This document shows, piece after piece, positions 48,976-57,744 of a stretch of DNA of 64,000 nt. Source of the stretch: Enhygromyxa salina (GTDB lineage: Bacteria; Myxococcota_A; Polyangia; Nannocystales; Nannocystaceae); the NCBI RefSeq assembly GCF_000737335.2, contig NZ_JMCC02000001.1, positions 1-64,000 on the forward strand, in the 5' to 3' direction. The notes under the pieces were generated by a model. The model was not told where the DNA came from. It did no database searches and saw only the letters and a program-made list of their open reading frames with translations. The position numbers and the translations under genes were made by a program. Numbering within the stretch: the stretch's first letter is position 1; each line of letters starts with the position of its first letter.

Positions 48976-50160
48976 CTAACCCAAGTCGGGCCCGACCAAG
49001 CGATGGGCGCGCTGAATGCCGGCCGCCATGATCCGCGCGGCCTCCAGCATGCGTGGCCCCGGTCGGCCCGAGAACCGCTCGTCGAGCGGGTACACGTGAC
49101 CGCGCCGGGCCGCGTCGAGCTGCTCGAGCCCGGGCCGGTCGATCAGGCGGCGGGGATCGAGCTTGTCGAGCGCGACCCCACACCATGAGACGAAGCACAG
49201 CTGCGGCTGCGCGGCGATCAGTTGTTCGGCGGTGATCTCGAGGCTCGATCCGGGCTGAGCGCCAAACACGTTGACGCCGCCAGCCAGGGCGATCAGCTCG
49301 TTGCTGTAGCAGGCGGAGCCAGGCGTGAACATGGGGCGCGGCCACCACTCGAGGTACACCCGCGCCGGCTCGCGCGCGCCCGCGTCGCGCTCGAGCGCGG
49401 CGATCTGGGCCCGCATGTCTGCGATCACAACAGCGGCGCGCGGCTCGACCCCAAGCGCCCGACCCAGCAGCTCGAGCTCGGCGAGCACGTCGGCGATGCT
49501 GCGCGGCGCCAAGACCAGCTGCGGGATCCCGCGCGCGCGCAGGCCCGTCACGTTGCGCTCCATCCCGGGGACCGAGAGCGATGACACGACCAGATCGGGC
49601 GCCAGCGCGGCGATGCGATCCAGATCCGGTCCAAGATCGGGCCCAAGCCGCTCGAGCGCCGTGACCTCGGGCGGGTAGTCGGAGCTGTCTTCGCAGGCGA
49701 TCACGCGATCGAAGCAGTCGAGCGCCGCGATCGCCTCGAGGTTGGACGGGCAGATCGAGATCAGCCGCGTCGCCCGCTCGACGTTGGGCTGCTCGAGGGT
49801 CGCGGGTGAGATCGGGCCGGTCGCCAGCGACTCCCCAGCGGGCCCGCGAAGCTCGATCCTGCGGGCGCCCCGAGCGATCAGCCAGGCCGAGATCGCATGA
49901 ACCGTGTCGGGGTCGGCCGCGCCGCGCTCGTCGACCTGCTGACGCTCGAGCCCGCACTTGGCCCAGCCGGGCTGGCCGTCGTGCTGGCCGTCTTCGAACA
50001 CGAGCGTGAACGCCTCGGATCGCGGGTCATCCTCGAACGGACGCTCGGGCGCCCGGATCGCCAGGTGCCGTCGCGTCTGCCATTGATGGGCTGGCTTGAT
50101 CACGTGGGTTACATACCCCAATCGTCCCGACTCGACCCTCTCGCCGCTGATCTCGAGCAT
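48976..50160 (-). CDS. Cytoplasmic BtuF-like metal/cobalamin-binding protein
   Basis: A 394-residue protein. The last 265 residues match the periplasmic binding protein fold of PF01497 (BtuF/FepB type): TRLISICPSNLEAIAAL, LIALAGGVNVFGAQPG, and GLEQLDAARRGHVYPL. The first 128 residues are unrelated to that family and contain no signal peptide. So it is not a normal exported binding protein, although unlipidated cytoplasmic relatives annotated as cobalamin-binding exist in many bacteria. No ABC transporter genes are adjacent. The N-terminal extension could be a separate binding or catalytic module. The ATG lies in a short divergent region with the nucleosidase gene. Confidence 0.8.
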   Translation of the reverse strand: MLEISGERVESGRLGYVTHVIKPAHQWQTRRHLAIRAPERPFEDDPRSEAFTLVFEDGQHDGQPGWAKCGLERQQVDERGAADPDTVHAISAWLIARGARRIELRGPAGESLATGPISPATLEQPNVERATRLISICPSNLEAIAALDCFDRVIACEDSSDYPPEVTALERLGPDLGPDLDRIAALAPDLVVSSLSVPGMERNVTGLRARGIPQLVLAPRSIADVLAELELLGRALGVEPRAAVVIADMRAQIAALERDAGAREPARVYLEWWPRPMFTPGSACYSNELIALAGGVNVFGAQPGSSLEITAEQLIAAQPQLCFVSWCGVALDKLDPRRLIDRPGLEQLDAARRGHVYPLDERFSGRPGPRMLEAARIMAAGIQRAHRLVGPDLG

Positions 50161-50252
50161 CGTCCATGCGTTCCGGGACGGTCGTGATCGCCTTTCGAGG
50201 TGCGAGGTCGCTGGTGTAGGATGATTTCAACCGAGGCGGTGGAGCGAGGAAC

Positions 50253-51008
50253 ATGGCCAAGATCGAAACCTGCGATGTCGTTCTGTTCGTGGCCACCACT
50301 TCGGAGGTCGAGGCGCTCGATACAGTCGCAGATGAGCTGGAAATCCCCGTGCACGTTCGGGATGGACCGCTGGGCGAGTTTCGCTGGCTAGGCATCGTCG
50401 GTCATACCCGAGTGCTCGCCGCCCGGACAACGATGGGGGCGCTTGATTTTCACGGGTCCGGCTCTCGGGCTGTGCACTACGTCAACGCCACGCAGGCCAC
50501 CGGAGTGATCTCGATCGGGATGGCGTTCGGTTGCGACCCCGATAACCAGAAACTCGGCGATGTGTTGGTGGGCACCCAACTCGTCCCGTACGACAACCGA
50601 GACGTCGGGCTGGTGGATGGGGTGATCACCACGACATACAACCGGGTCAAGCGGCGACGGGCGAAACGATCGTTGGTGCGGTTGATGGAGGGCCACGCCA
50701 AGGCGCAGGGTCCGACGACAGCGCACTTCGGTGCCTTGCTCACAGGCGCTGCACGCATCCACTGTGCCGCATTCCGCGACCAGCTGAGGGCTCGTGTCCC
50801 GCAGAAGGGCGAGCCAATCATCGGCGGTGAGATGGAAGGAGTGGGCCTTCTGGCGGCGTCGGACCCGCAAGAGCCCAACTGGCTCGTTGTGAAGGGGATC
50901 TCGGACTTCGGCGACGAAGAGCGGCACAGCGTCATCAACGAGTCGCGCGAGCAGGCTTGCCGGGCCGCGGCGCGTTTCGTGCTGGGAGCCCTGGCCGAGC
51001 AGCCGTAG
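50253..51008 (+). CDS. Nucleoside phosphorylase/nucleosidase-like protein
   Basis: A 251-residue cytoplasmic protein of the PNP/MTAN superfamily. Visible motifs: a first strand VVLFVATTSEVEALD, SIGMAFGCDPDNQ then LGDVLVGTQLVPYD (phosphate or base pocket), GGEMEGVGLLAA (the ribose-binding EME of MTAN), and VVKGISDFGDEE (the catalytic Asp in an ISD/GD context). It differs from housekeeping MTAN in length and surrounding residues, and resembles stand-alone phosphorylase-fold proteins that act in bacterial immune systems. GAGG and a good spacer precede the ATG. The next gene starts 12 bases later. N-glycosidic cleavage is expected; the nucleotide target is unknown. Confidence 0.85.
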   Translation: MAKIETCDVVLFVATTSEVEALDTVADELEIPVHVRDGPLGEFRWLGIVGHTRVLAARTTMGALDFHGSGSRAVHYVNATQATGVISIGMAFGCDPDNQKLGDVLVGTQLVPYDNRDVGLVDGVITTTYNRVKRRRAKRSLVRLMEGHAKAQGPTTAHFGALLTGAARIHCAAFRDQLRARVPQKGEPIIGGEMEGVGLLAASDPQEPNWLVVKGISDFGDEERHSVINESREQACRAAARFVLGALAEQP

Positions 51009-51020
51009 TATGGAGAGACC

Positions 51021-51662
51021 ATGAGCCTACAACAGCTTGTCCAGCCCCCGGCGTCGCGCCCGCTCCACGGAAGTGTGGAGTTCTGGATGCAGAAAGCCAG
51101 GGAACTTGGCGGGCGCGTGACGGTGGAGTTCGATCGCAAGCGCGACGGCCTCTCGTTTCGGCCGGCTCGGCTGACGGTCTTCATTGTGGACGCCAGCGAT
51201 GTGCGGGTGGACGGCTCTCCTGATCCCACGTCCGAGCTCTGGGATGAGGAGGTCAACGAGGACTACATCTCCATCGGAGCCAAGGCTGTTTCGGTTGAGA
51301 ACGAGATGGAGCGCCTTGGCTACTCTCTGAAGTTCAAGCTCGAGCCGGTCGAGGCGCGCTACGGCGATGGGTATTTCAACTCGATGCTCGTGTTGGTGCT
51401 GACCGAGCATGGTTTCGCCGACGCGCCGAGTGTTGCGCGGTGCCTAGAGCGGACCTCCACGAATCCTCCAAGCACCGTCCAGCCGCAGTTCACCCATGCG
51501 CGGCGGGACATCGAGTCTGCGCTGCGAAGCGCGGGCAGCCGGCTGACCGCTGCCCTTGGGTACGACGCCGGAATCGCTCAACAGATCCTGACGGGCGCTG
51601 TGGCCTACTACCTGGATGAACGTTTCCACATTACGAATCGGGAGCGTCTCGGCTTCGGGTAG
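51021..51662 (+). CDS. Unknown protein paired with the nucleosidase
   Basis: A 213-residue cytoplasmic protein without a recognised family. It has an N-terminal helix (about 20-35), a beta-rich middle (RLTVFIVDASDVRVDGSPDP; YFNSMLVLVLTEHGF), a helical C-terminal segment (FTHARRDIESALRSAGSRLT; ALGYDAGIAQQILTGAVAYY), and a basic end. GGAGAG precedes the ATG. Tight spacing to the nucleosidase gene, same strand, and a shared terminator argue for a two-gene operon. It could be a regulator, sensor or inhibitor of its partner; nothing in its sequence decides. Confidence 0.75.
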   Translation: MSLQQLVQPPASRPLHGSVEFWMQKARELGGRVTVEFDRKRDGLSFRPARLTVFIVDASDVRVDGSPDPTSELWDEEVNEDYISIGAKAVSVENEMERLGYSLKFKLEPVEARYGDGYFNSMLVLVLTEHGFADAPSVARCLERTSTNPPSTVQPQFTHARRDIESALRSAGSRLTAALGYDAGIAQQILTGAVAYYLDERFHITNRERLGFG

Positions 51663-51682
51663 TCGTGCTGACTACCCGAAGC
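51652..51682. terminator. Strong bidirectional terminator hairpin
   Basis: GCTTCGGGTAGTC and GACTACCCGAAGC form a perfect 13-bp stem around GTGCT. The stop codon of the unknown gene is inside the left arm, and metG ends about 40 bases away on the other strand. Confidence 0.8.
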
Positions 51683-51722
51683 ATCGCCGAGCCCCGGTCG
51701 GGCCGGCCCTCGATCCGGTCTC

Positions 51723-53807
51723 TTAGCTGATCTTGTCGCCCGGCAGCGAGCGCGGGTCGAGCTCGATCACGGTCACCTTGTCGTCGCTCTGACCGGCCGC
51801 CATGATCATCCCCTCGCTCACGCCAAACCGCATCGTCCGCGGCTTGAGGTTGGCGAACATGACCACGTGCTTGCCCAGCAGCTGGTCCGGGGCGTAGCTC
51901 TGCGAGATGCCCGAGAACACGTTGCGCTGGCCCAGCGGGCCCAGATCCACGGTCAGACGCAGCAGCTTCTTGGCCTTGGGCACCTGCTCGCACTCGACGA
52001 TCTTGCCAACTCGCAGATCGATCTGTTCGAGCGCGTCAATCCCAACTTCTTCGGCGAGCGGCGCGACCTCGTAGTCGAAGCTTGGCCCCGCGTCCTCGCT
52101 CTGGGTCGCGCCCACGGCCTGATCGGCGGCGACGTCTTGTTTGCTGGCTTCGATCAGCGCGTCGAGGGTCGCGCTCTGCAGCCGCTCGGCCAGGGTCTCG
52201 TACGCCCCGAGCTCGAGCCCGGCCGGCAGTGGCTCGGCCGCGTTGGCGAAGCTCAGCGGCTGATCGAGCTTCAGCATCCGCTCGATCTTCTCGCCCCACT
52301 CGGGCAGCACCGGCTTGAGCACGGCGCCGACCAGCTTGCTGACCTGCACGCCGACCGTGAGGATCGCCCGCGCGCGCTCGGGGTCGGTCTTGATCACCTT
52401 CCACGGCGCGTGCTCGTTGATGTACCCGTCACACGCTTCGGCCATCTCCATCGCCAGGCGCAGGGCCTTGGCGCTGTCGAAGTTGCGGTACAGATCCGGG
52501 ACCTCGAGCAGCTTTTGCCGCGCACCCTCGAGCACCGCCGCGCCATCTTCCGGGATTGGGCCAAGCGTGCCGCCAAGCTTGTTGTTGAGGAACTTGATGC
52601 TGCGGCTGGCCAGGTTGGCGGCCTTGCCAACCAGGTCCGCGTTGACGCGCAGCACGAAGTCGTCCATGGCCAGGTCGAAGTCGTCTTGGTTGCTCGACAG
52701 CCGCGCGGCCAGGTAGTAGCGCAGGTACGCTGGATCCACGTGCTCGAGGTAGGTGTTGGCGAGGATGAAGGTCCCGCGCCGCTTCGACATCTTCTCGCCG
52801 TTGACCTTGAGCCAGCCGTGGACTTGGACCCGCGAGGGCACGGTGTAGCCAGCGGCGTTGAGCATGGCTGGCCAGAACAGGCAGTGGAAGTAGACGATGT
52901 CCTTGCCGATGACGTGGACGATCTCGGTCTGACCGTCCTCGCGGCCGGGGGGCGCCTTCCACCAGTCATCTAGGTTCTTGCCGTTGAGCTCGCACCACTT
53001 CTCGGTCGCGGCGATGTAGCCGATCGGCGCGTCGAACCACACGTAGAAGTACTTGCCCGGGAACCCCGGGATCTCGATGCCAAAGTAGGGGGCCTCGCGC
53101 GAGATGTCCCAGTCGCGCAGGCCGCCGTCGACCCAGCTCAACACGAAGTTGCGCACGCTGTCTTGCAGGATCGTGGCGCCGCCCTCGGACGCGGGGGTCA
53201 GCCACTCGCGCAAGAACGCCTCGTGTCGGGCCAGCGGCACGAACAAGTGCTCGGAGGTGCGCAAGACTGGGGTGTCGCCCGAGATCACCGAGCGCGGCTC
53301 GATCAGCTCGGTTGGACGATAGGTGCTGCCGCAGCGCTCGCACGAGTCGCCGTCTTGGTCGGGCGTCTTGCAGACTGGGCAGGTGCCCTGAACCATGCGG
53401 TCGGGCAAGAACATCTGGTCGACCTCGCTGTAGAGCTGCTCGACGTCGCGGACCTCGATGTCGCCGCGCTCGCGCAGCGCCTCGAAGATCGCCGCGGCGT
53501 GCTTGCGGTTCTCTTCGCTGTGCGTGGTGTAGAAGATGTCGTAGCCGATCTGAAACCCGTTGTAGGCCTTGACGTGCTCGTCGTAGACCCGGGCGATCAG
53601 CTGCTCGGGATCGATGCCCTCACGCAGCGCGCGGATCTGGATTGGCGTGCCGTGGGTGTCGTCCGCCCACATGAAGATGACCTCGTCGCCCATCATCCGC
53701 CGGGCGCGAACGTACACGTCGGTCTGGATGGCCTCGAGCACATGCCCGAGGTGGGCGGGCCCGTTGGCGTAGGTGAGCGCGGCGGTGACGAGGACCTTGT
53801 TGGCCAT
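51723..53807 (-). CDS. metG: Methionyl-tRNA synthetase
   Basis: A 694-residue class Ia aminoacyl-tRNA synthetase. The HIGH motif is HLGH in PAHLGHVLEAIQTD (19-22), and the KMSKS-type loop is GEKMSKRRGT (about 337-346). A zinc-binding knuckle is visible (CPVCKTPDQDGDSCERCG). The C-terminal 100 residues form the dimerising tRNA-binding domain (IDLRVGKIVECEQVPKAKKL). It charges tRNA-Met for translation initiation and elongation. It is expected to be essential. An intact, full-length gene; convergent with the nucleosidase pair, divergent from the Rieske gene. Confidence 0.98.
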   Translation of the reverse strand: MANKVLVTAALTYANGPAHLGHVLEAIQTDVYVRARRMMGDEVIFMWADDTHGTPIQIRALREGIDPEQLIARVYDEHVKAYNGFQIGYDIFYTTHSEENRKHAAAIFEALRERGDIEVRDVEQLYSEVDQMFLPDRMVQGTCPVCKTPDQDGDSCERCGSTYRPTELIEPRSVISGDTPVLRTSEHLFVPLARHEAFLREWLTPASEGGATILQDSVRNFVLSWVDGGLRDWDISREAPYFGIEIPGFPGKYFYVWFDAPIGYIAATEKWCELNGKNLDDWWKAPPGREDGQTEIVHVIGKDIVYFHCLFWPAMLNAAGYTVPSRVQVHGWLKVNGEKMSKRRGTFILANTYLEHVDPAYLRYYLAARLSSNQDDFDLAMDDFVLRVNADLVGKAANLASRSIKFLNNKLGGTLGPIPEDGAAVLEGARQKLLEVPDLYRNFDSAKALRLAMEMAEACDGYINEHAPWKVIKTDPERARAILTVGVQVSKLVGAVLKPVLPEWGEKIERMLKLDQPLSFANAAEPLPAGLELGAYETLAERLQSATLDALIEASKQDVAADQAVGATQSEDAGPSFDYEVAPLAEEVGIDALEQIDLRVGKIVECEQVPKAKKLLRLTVDLGPLGQRNVFSGISQSYAPDQLLGKHVVMFANLKPRTMRFGVSEGMIMAAGQSDDKVTVIELDPRSLPGDKIS

Positions 53808-53877
53808 GGGGGCCGTTTCTAGCAGATGGACTCGTTGTGTCTATCCTTGCGAGGGATCGTGGTAGCCTACGACCGCC

Positions 53878-54963
53878 ATGGCCACGGCGAAGAACGCCTC
53901 AAAACGGTATATGCGGCCGCCGCCGCAGTACGTGCACGACTGGTTCTCGCCGCTGCGCTCGAGCGACGTGGTCGCAGGCAAGATCACCAACTTCACGTAC
54001 ATGGGCCACGATCTCATCGCATTTCGCGACGAGGCGGGTGAGGTCGTGGTGCTCGACGCCCAGTGCCCGCACTTCGGCGCGCATCGGGGCGTTGGCGGGC
54101 GCGTCGTAGATGGCTGCGTGCGCTGCCCCTTCCACGGCCTGTACTTCAACGGCGACGGGCAGTGCGTCAAGGGTGACTTCGTCGCGGACGCGACCAGCTT
54201 GCGCCACGTCAAGTCGGTGCCGTGGACCGTCCACGAGGTCGCCGCGTCGATCTTCATCTGGCACGGCGTGGACCGGACCAAGCCCGATCGCCCGCTGCGC
54301 TTCCTGAAAGACGGCTTTTTTGATGGCTGGAGTGAGCCGGTGACCAACGCCGGGCGCCCGCTCGCGCCAACCAACGTGTTCTTCCCAACCGAGAACATCG
54401 TCGACATCCAGCACTTCTACGCTGTGCACTTTTGGGAGCTCAGCGGGATCGATCGTCACCCAGGCGAGGATGAACTCGGCGACTTCTCCACGGTCTTGCG
54501 GGTGACCTGGACCTTGGGCGCGCAGAGCCCCAGCCCGCTGCTGCAGCGGCTGGGCAAGGTGATCAAGACCCCCTTCGAGTTTGACGTTCGGGTGCTTGGC
54601 CCAGGCATGGCCCTCTCCATCGCCAGGCTGGGCCCGGACCAGGGCAACCTCGAGGTCATGAACATCATCTTGATCACCCCGGTCAGCCCCACCGATTGTC
54701 ACATTCGCGTGGTCAGCTCGGTCAAGCGCACGATCGACACCCCGATCAACAAGCTCGCGCGGCGGGTCGTTGGGCGCGGTCTAGAAGACCTTCTGGCGCG
54801 GGTGTTCTTGGCGATCGCCACCAAGGACTTCGACGGCGACGAGATGATCTGGACCAAGCGCAAGTTCTTGCAAAACCCCAAGCCGCTCGCCGAAGACGGC
54901 CCGATCATCGACTTCAGGCGCTGGTGCGAGCGGTTCTGGCCGCCCGAGTACCTGCCGGAGTAA
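53878..54963 (+). CDS. Rieske non-heme iron oxygenase (sterol/steroid type)
   Basis: A 361-residue oxygenase. The Rieske [2Fe-2S] site is CPHFGAH then CPFHG (Cys63, His65, Cys83, His86). The mononuclear iron site is DIQHFYAVH (Asp176, His179, His184). The overall arrangement and length resemble KshA and the DAF-36/Neverland cholesterol desaturases rather than aromatic-ring dioxygenases. Nannocystaceae make sterols, so a role in sterol or steroid modification is plausible, but the substrate is not shown. No ferredoxin or reductase is adjacent. Divergent from metG with a 70-base gap. Confidence 0.92.
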   Translation: MATAKNASKRYMRPPPQYVHDWFSPLRSSDVVAGKITNFTYMGHDLIAFRDEAGEVVVLDAQCPHFGAHRGVGGRVVDGCVRCPFHGLYFNGDGQCVKGDFVADATSLRHVKSVPWTVHEVAASIFIWHGVDRTKPDRPLRFLKDGFFDGWSEPVTNAGRPLAPTNVFFPTENIVDIQHFYAVHFWELSGIDRHPGEDELGDFSTVLRVTWTLGAQSPSPLLQRLGKVIKTPFEFDVRVLGPGMALSIARLGPDQGNLEVMNIILITPVSPTDCHIRVVSSVKRTIDTPINKLARRVVGRGLEDLLARVFLAIATKDFDGDEMIWTKRKFLQNPKPLAEDGPIIDFRRWCERFWPPEYLPE

Positions 54964-55496
54964 CCTGCCCGAGCCGCGCGCCCGCGCCAAGCAAGGGCTA
55001 TGTGGGGGTCACGTATCGGCGGGGCAAGAGCGGCGCCTTGGGGCGGCGACGCTGCACGGCCCGCGACCACGTGCGCGGCTGCGGAGGCGGGCTCGAGGGC
55101 GGCCCCAGCGGTGGACCCGTCGGGGTCGGTTGCGCCGGGATCTCGATGATCGCGTTGGCTTGTTTGATCGAGGACATTGGACTGAGCGGGGCTCGACACC
55201 CGTCGCCATTGGTGCAGCTGCAGACAAGTTGACGAGGGGGGCGAAGCAGCAGCGCCAACATGGCGACCTTCGAGCGCGGAGCGTCGACGCGCGGCGTCGA
55301 GGTCGTGCGCTTCCCGGTACCTCAAACCAACTATCCCGTTCTCACGATTTTCGCAATGCAGCTCCTCGTGCAAAGCGAGCCGCCCGTCGAGATGAACCTG
55401 GGGCAAGTTGCCGGCGCGCGCGAACAGTCGCTCGATGTTGCGCAGGTCCTGCGTCTCACTGCTCTAGAACGGCGGGCGATCGAGCTCGAGCTTGGC
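54964..55496. other. Intergenic stretch between Rieske oxygenase and kinase genes
   Basis: About 530 bases. Apart from the doubtful small frame on the minus strand, I see no gene, hairpin or repeat here. Confidence 0.5.
54998..55261 (-). CDS. Small proline-rich protein, doubtful
   Basis: An 87-residue frame with an AAGG ribosome site six bases before the ATG. It contains CSCTNGDGC, a Pro-rich stretch and a basic end. Composition is not clearly coding, and no family was recognised. Convergent with the Rieske gene. Confidence 0.3.
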   Translation of the reverse strand: MLALLLRPPRQLVCSCTNGDGCRAPLSPMSSIKQANAIIEIPAQPTPTGPPLGPPSSPPPQPRTWSRAVQRRRPKAPLLPRRYVTPT

Positions 55497-56723
55497 TCAG
55501 CGCGGATATTCGATCGTCATGCTCAGGTGCCCAGCGCGGATTGTGCTGCCAGCCGGAAGCCGCATCGGCTGCGTTGCCTCGACGCCGTCAACGCTCAGCT
55601 CGGGCTGCCCGTGGCGCGGCTGCGCAGGCGGCTCGGCGGGCGCGAGCACGGCCTCGGTGCCGTGTCCACCCCAGTGCAGCACCGCCTGGACCCGCTTGCT
55701 GCCGTCGCTAGCGGTCTGGATCAGGCACTTGTCGCTGGTGCCGATCGTCTGCTTGCCGGGGATCACGAACGCGAGGTCCTTGGTGCCGCGCGCGTCGTGG
55801 ATGTGCATGACCGCGGCGACCGGGGTCTCGAGCTCGCGATGCAGGATCGACGCGAGCTCGCGCGCGACCACGCCACCGCTGGCCGGGCGCTGCTCAGGTT
55901 GCTTTTGCAAGGTCCGGTGGACCAGCTGAATCAGCCGCTTGGGCAGGCGCTTGCGACAGTCGCGGTAGCGATCCAAGGGCACGAGGTCACGCTTGACGTG
56001 GGCCGAGAGCCACTCGAGCGGCTCGTCGAGCAAGCGCTCGCGGACCGCGTTGCACGGCTCCTTGGCGAACAGCGGCATGCGGGCCGAGAGCAGCTCGTAG
56101 AGCACGATGCCGATGCTGTAGACGTCGCTGGCGGGGACCAGCTCGGTGCCAACGACCTGCTCGGGCTGGCTGTAGTGGGGGGTCCCGATCAGCATGTGAC
56201 CCATGGTCGCGGTGATGCCGATCGTGGAGCCCGGGTCCCACGCCCGCGCGAGCCCAAAGTCGATCACCTTGCAGGTGCCGTCGGGCAGCACCCACAGGTT
56301 CTCTGGCTTGATGTCACGGTGGACGATGCCCTGCTGGTGGGCCTCGTCGAGCCCGACGCAGGCTTCATAGGCGAGCTTGCAGGCGCGGATCGTGTCCATG
56401 GGGTCGTGGAAGTGATGGACTGCCAGCAGATCCGCGCCCTCGAGCAGCTCCATGATCATGTACCAGCGCTCGTCGGCGCCAAGCCCATGATCGAGGATCC
56501 GGACCACGTGCGGGTTGCTCAGCGACTCGAGAATTCGGATCTCGCGGAGCGCTCGCAAGGCGGTGGCCTCGGCCTCGACGGGGACGCGCGACAGCTTGAG
56601 CGCGACTGGCTTCGGGTGGCCGGGCGCCCGGACCTCGTACACTTTGGCGAAGGTTCCGGTCCCGAGCTCGGCGAGGATCTCGAACTCCTCGTAGCGGTCT
56701 CCTGGGGCGAGTTCGAGGTTCAT
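55497..56723 (-). CDS. Ser/Thr protein kinase with C-terminal FHA-like domain
   Basis: A 408-residue soluble kinase. The catalytic domain (about 15-270) has the Gly-rich GTGTFAKVYE, VALKLSR Lys, REIRIL Glu, the catalytic loop VHRDIKPEN, DFGLAR, the GTPHYSQPEQ end of the activation loop and SDVYSIGIVLYEL; all catalytic residues are present. The last 110 residues (IGTSDKCLIQ, ASDGSKRVQAVLHWGGHGTE, PAGSTIRAGHLSMTIEY) look like an FHA domain, which would recognise phosphothreonine. No membrane helix, so it is cytoplasmic. The ATG is chosen at the start of the domain; the frame is open further upstream but low-complexity. Confidence 0.9.
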   Translation of the reverse strand: MNLELAPGDRYEEFEILAELGTGTFAKVYEVRAPGHPKPVALKLSRVPVEAEATALRALREIRILESLSNPHVVRILDHGLGADERWYMIMELLEGADLLAVHHFHDPMDTIRACKLAYEACVGLDEAHQQGIVHRDIKPENLWVLPDGTCKVIDFGLARAWDPGSTIGITATMGHMLIGTPHYSQPEQVVGTELVPASDVYSIGIVLYELLSARMPLFAKEPCNAVRERLLDEPLEWLSAHVKRDLVPLDRYRDCRKRLPKRLIQLVHRTLQKQPEQRPASGGVVARELASILHRELETPVAAVMHIHDARGTKDLAFVIPGKQTIGTSDKCLIQTASDGSKRVQAVLHWGGHGTEAVLAPAEPPAQPRHGQPELSVDGVEATQPMRLPAGSTIRAGHLSMTIEYPR

Positions 56724-57082
56724 CGGTGTGGCGGTGGCTCGAAGCCGAGCGAAGGATGGGCGAGGATCGTCGATCACGCCCGTGACGGCGCTCGATGCCA
56801 CCAGTACCACGCTTGGGCCCCGCGCTGGAGCGCCGGAATGGGCCATGGGCTCGGTCCCAGCTGACACCCGCGTCACCCCTACGAACGCGCGTGGGCGGCG
56901 TGAGGAGCCTGGCGGGACCGCGCGCCGGGTGGGCGCCGACCTGGAGGGAGGCCTTGGCGCTGTCGAAAACCGCGCGCGCCGCCAGACGTCGAGTGCCAGC
57001 CCGCGCAAGCAATGCAGAGGTAGTTCTCAGGTAGGCCCTGGTCTGACCTTGGAGACTGACCCCATACTAATTGTTCGCGCTC
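56724..57082. other. Divergent promoter region of kinase and RRM genes
   Basis: About 360 bases, in which the upstream extension of the kinase frame is low-complexity and unlikely to be coding. No clear promoter motif was found. Confidence 0.4.
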
Positions 57083-57364
57083 ATGAGCAACCGACTTTAC
57101 GTGGGCAATCTGTCCTGCGACATCACCGAGGACACGATCCGCCAGCAGTTTAACGCCGTCGGTGAGGTGACGGAGGTATGTATCGTGAAAGATCGCGAAA
57201 CTGGGCGGCCGCGCGGGTACGCGTTCGTAACGATGGCGACGGTCGATGATGCAGCCACCGCGATCGTCGAGCTCAACGGGAAGATCTTTGCCGGGCGAAC
57301 CCTGCGGGTCAACGAGGCGGAGCACCGAGTCTCTCGACGCGGCCGCCACGGTCGTTGCGACTAG
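57083..57364 (+). CDS. RNA-recognition-motif protein
   Basis: A 93-residue RNA-binding protein with a single RRM domain. RNP2 is LYVGNL (5-10) and RNP1 is RGYAFVTM (44-51), both with the aromatic residues needed to stack on RNA. A basic C-terminal tail (HRVSRRGRHGR) may add affinity. Such glycine- or arginine-tailed single-RRM proteins in cyanobacteria and myxobacteria bind RNA and are often cold-inducible. The ATG is preceded by an in-frame TTG four codons upstream. A 133-bp duplication begins just after the gene. Confidence 0.92.
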   Translation: MSNRLYVGNLSCDITEDTIRQQFNAVGEVTEVCIVKDRETGRPRGYAFVTMATVDDAATAIVELNGKIFAGRTLRVNEAEHRVSRRGRHGRCD

Positions 57365-57744
57365 AGGCGATCCGCTCAATCCAAAAGATCCGGACGGGGA
57401 GTCTTCTGTGAGCGTCGGTCTACTCGAGGGCTGAGTTGCTCCTCCGACCTCCTCCGAGTCACGAGTTCGCACCCAATTCCGCTCGACGAAGACCCAAAAT
57501 GAGGTGATCCACCCCAGAGTCACGGAAAAGATCCGGACGGGGAGTCTTCTGTGAGCGTCGGTCTACTCGAGGGCTGAGTTGCTCCTCCGACCTCCTCCGA
57601 GTCACGAGTTCGCACCCAATTCCGCTCGACGAAGACCCAAAATGAGGTGATCCACCCCCGCGACACCCCCAAAATTGCCGCCGAACCAATACAAACCGGC
57701 AGGATGGCTCGCGCGACCCCGCCGTCTGGCTATTTTGGCGCCCG
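57365..57744. other. Region after the RRM gene, with duplication
   Basis: Mostly the duplicated block described separately. The remaining bases hold no gene. Confidence 0.6.
57383..57668. repeat. 133-bp direct duplication
   Basis: Two copies start with AAAAGATCCGGACGGGGAGT (57383 and 57536, period 153) and end near GATCCACCCC, essentially identical for about 130 bases and separated by 20 bases. Part of each reads as a short minus-strand frame (DHLILGLRRAELGANS), perhaps a remnant. GACTCC..GTCCGG read on the other strand resembles the RAYT-associated repeats. Confidence 0.85.

Noticed and set aside
55260..56864. Plus-strand frame of 534 residues over the kinase gene
   Set aside because: Antisense to intact kinase motifs.
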